From Gnetum montanum (lineage: Eukaryota > Streptophyta > Gnetopsida > Gnetales > Gnetaceae): a DNA stretch of 20,612 nucleotides. The notes under the pieces are model-generated. The model made no database searches and had not been told where the DNA came from. It saw nothing but the letters and a program-made list of their open reading frames with translations. The translations under genes and the position numbers were made by a program. Every line of letters begins with the position of its first letter. Position 1 is the first letter of the stretch. Where the stretch lies: the NCBI GenBank assembly GCA_015680685.1, contig MNCI01011411.1:69413-90024 (forward strand). The letters run 5' to 3'. Positions 18,961 through 20,612 of this stretch are shown here, piece after piece.

Positions 18961-20304
18961 CAATTTCTAGATGAACTTCTCTTTACAGGAGCAATAAATG
19001 ACCAACTTGCTATAGAAAAAAAATGGTACGATGGCATCCTCACTTACTTCTCACTCAAGAGATGCCCCAAGATCTAGACTTTAGGAAGAAACAATAGTTT
19101 CTTCATTAGGCAAAGCATTTCATGGAAATCAATGGGCACCTTTACAAGGTGTGCACCGATGACCTGGTTCATTGGTGTGTCCCTGATACGAAATATTGCA
19201 TGTTCTCCAGGATGCTCATGAAAGCCCTTGCGAAGGCCACTATGCTAGGATACATACGATCATAAAAATCTTGATGGTAGGATACTATTGGCTTAAAATC
19301 TTCAAGGATACCAACTAGTTTGTCTGATCCTATGAGCACTATCAACAAGATGGTGGGATGATTGCCCAAATGGAAGGTCCTCAATAATGGATTCAACCAC
19401 TAAAGCCCTTTGATATATGTATCATTGAATTCATTGGTCCCATCACACCCATGTCTAATGAAAAGGCATACATCATCATAACAATCAACTACTACACCAA
19501 ATGGGCAAAAGTAGTAGCTATCACCAACTATACATCATCCACTACTACTCGATTCGTAAAACAAAATGTTGTAAATAGGTTTGGATGCCATATGCATTAA
19601 TTTTGGATAATGGAACTCATTTTACAAGTGCAAATTTTCAAAAGTTGATGCAATGCATGGGGGTTGAACATAAATTAACAACACCTTATCATCCCCAAGC
19701 CAATGGTTAAGTAGAGGTAACTAACAAGGAGATCATAAAGATCCTAACAAGGACCATAAGAAAATATATGAGAGACTAGAGCACAAAACTCAATAATGCC
19801 CTTTGGGCCTACCGCTTCATGTGAAAACTCCTTATTGGCTACTCTCCCTACGAGTTGGTGTAGGGAAAACTTCCAACGCTCTTGATTCAATCTAAGCTCT
19901 GTACACTCTTAATAGCCTATGATCTAAACCTTAACCTAAGCCTAGCACAGAAAGAAAGATTGATCAACTTGAGTTTGCTAGATGAAAACTAAGTAGTGGC
20001 CCTATCTTTGAATGAAGTACACAAGGCAGTCAACAAATAATGATATGACCTTAGAACATGAAAAGTAAATTTCAACCAAAAAATAAGGTTCTCTACTAGA
20101 ACACCACACATGTATCTCAGAAAACAAAGTCCTAAACATTGTGGAAGGGATCTTATATAATTGAAAAAACCTTTCCTTCTAGGGCCATGACCATGTACAA
20201 ACCTAAGAGCCCAAATAAAAAGTAGATGATCAACATCCAACAAGTAAAGCCTTTCCATAAGCCAAAACAAGCCAGTGCAACAAATACCTCAATGGATGGA
20301 CAAC
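18961..20304 (+). pseudogene. pol: P2 integrase relic, truncated by M3
   Basis: The zinc region is at about 19190-19350, with mutated cysteines. In the core the first Asp is Glu (GAA 19427-19429, IEFIGP), the second is kept (19606-19608, LDNGT) and Glu is kept (19714-19716) just after a stop in NG-stop-VEV. A one-base deletion near 19585 shifts the frame between the first two. The end, LKPFH-like sequence then ATSMDGQ-like codons, is cut at 20304 by an LTR; P1 continues for about seven more codons there. Confidence 0.83.
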
Positions 20305-20612
20305 TGATGAGTGGCGAGGTACCCCTACACTCCACCATACGAATACGAGCGTGCACGCGTGATCCGGTCGAACTCCGCAGACTAAATGCCTTAACGCCAC
20401 AAGAAACACTCGGGGTTAATCGTTCGTTGTCTTCCCAGGCTTGCTTGTATGTGTCACGATGTATGGTTAAGCAAGTCTGAGGTATGTGATTTTTTTGGTA
20501 TTTTCGGCTTATCTTCTATGCTACCAGGAGAAAGGGTTGAGAAAACTAAACTAACTCTAACTAAGATCTAAGTCTAAATTAACTAGCGTCAGCATCCGTT
20601 CCCACTTACCGG
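20305..20612 (-). repeat. 3' part of an M-type LTR (element M3), running off the right edge
   Basis: It begins TGATGAGTGGCGAGGTACCCC, like 9018, and shares GTTCGTTGTCTTCCCAG and GTATGGTTAAG with that LTR. It is the left boundary of a third minus-strand insertion, or a solo LTR. It keeps more CpG (GCACGCGTGATCCGGTCG region) than M2, suggesting younger age. The left flank is ACAAC (20300-20304); the partner is outside the window. Confidence 0.85.

Larger units (their letters stand above)
4432..20304 (+). mobile_element. P2: decayed Ty3/gypsy element split by M2
   Basis: P2 runs from the LTR at 4432, through primer-binding site, gag and protease, to the RT start at 9017. It is then interrupted by M2 (9018-18280) and resumes in the RT C-terminus at about 18281. 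It ends in the window at 20304, where the M3 LTR cuts the last codons of pol. Its 3' region and 3' LTR, if they survive, are beyond M3. About 640 bases of RT corresponding to 183-820 of P1 are missing at the right side of M2. Confidence 0.85.

Noticed and set aside
19989-20356. Minus-strand ORFs across the P2 integrase end and M3 LTR
   Set aside because: They cross an element-element junction and are antisense to integrase; no domain is seen.
1-20612. A host gene or a previously unknown protein system
   Set aside because: Every stretch over 300 bases is accounted for by LTR, gag, pol or 3' region homology between copies in the window. No exon-like or non-element coding sequence remained.

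Overview
The window is plant repeat DNA. It holds no host gene, rRNA, tRNA or CRISPR that I can support. Almost everything is explained by decayed Ty3/gypsy LTR retrotransposons of two related subfamilies. I call the + strand subfamily P and the - strand subfamily M. Both have gag-protease-RT-RNase H-integrase order, LTRs of about 0.8-1 kb bounded by TGATGA...TCATCA, and a primer-binding site matching plant tRNA-Asp. They also have a long non-coding stretch between pol and the 3' LTR and no visible chromodomain. This combination fits the Athila/Tat side of plant Ty3/gypsy elements, so the source is probably a seed plant with a repeat-rich, heavily methylated genome. I cannot name the species.

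Layout on the + strand: 1-182 is the 5' end of an M-type LTR (M1, - strand) running off the left edge. 183-2858 is RT-RNase H-integrase of a first P element (P1), and 2859-4431 is its 3' non-coding region. 4432-5390 is a P-type LTR that serves both P1 (as 3' LTR) and a second element, P2 (as 5' LTR). 5392-9017 is the P2 primer-binding site, gag, protease and the start of RT. 9018-18280 is an almost complete M element (M2, - strand) inserted in the P2 RT, with most of its 5' LTR deleted. 18281-20304 is the rest of P2 pol, and 20305-20612 is the start of a third M-type LTR (M3, - strand) inserted at the end of P2 integrase.

No copy can encode working proteins: every domain has stops or frameshifts, and catalytic residues are lost in integrase, RNase H and protease. 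Most changes I checked are C-to-T or G-to-A, as expected from deamination of methylated DNA.

The most interesting points are these. The M insertions border P1 and P2 at the same 5-bp position in RT. P1 and P2 share an LTR in tandem. An array of GATATC palindromes with partly conserved spacing lies upstream of the TATA box in M LTRs. Premature stops fall on the same codons in all three copies. A short ORF relic and a TTTTACA-reiterated tract are conserved in the 3' region of both subfamilies.
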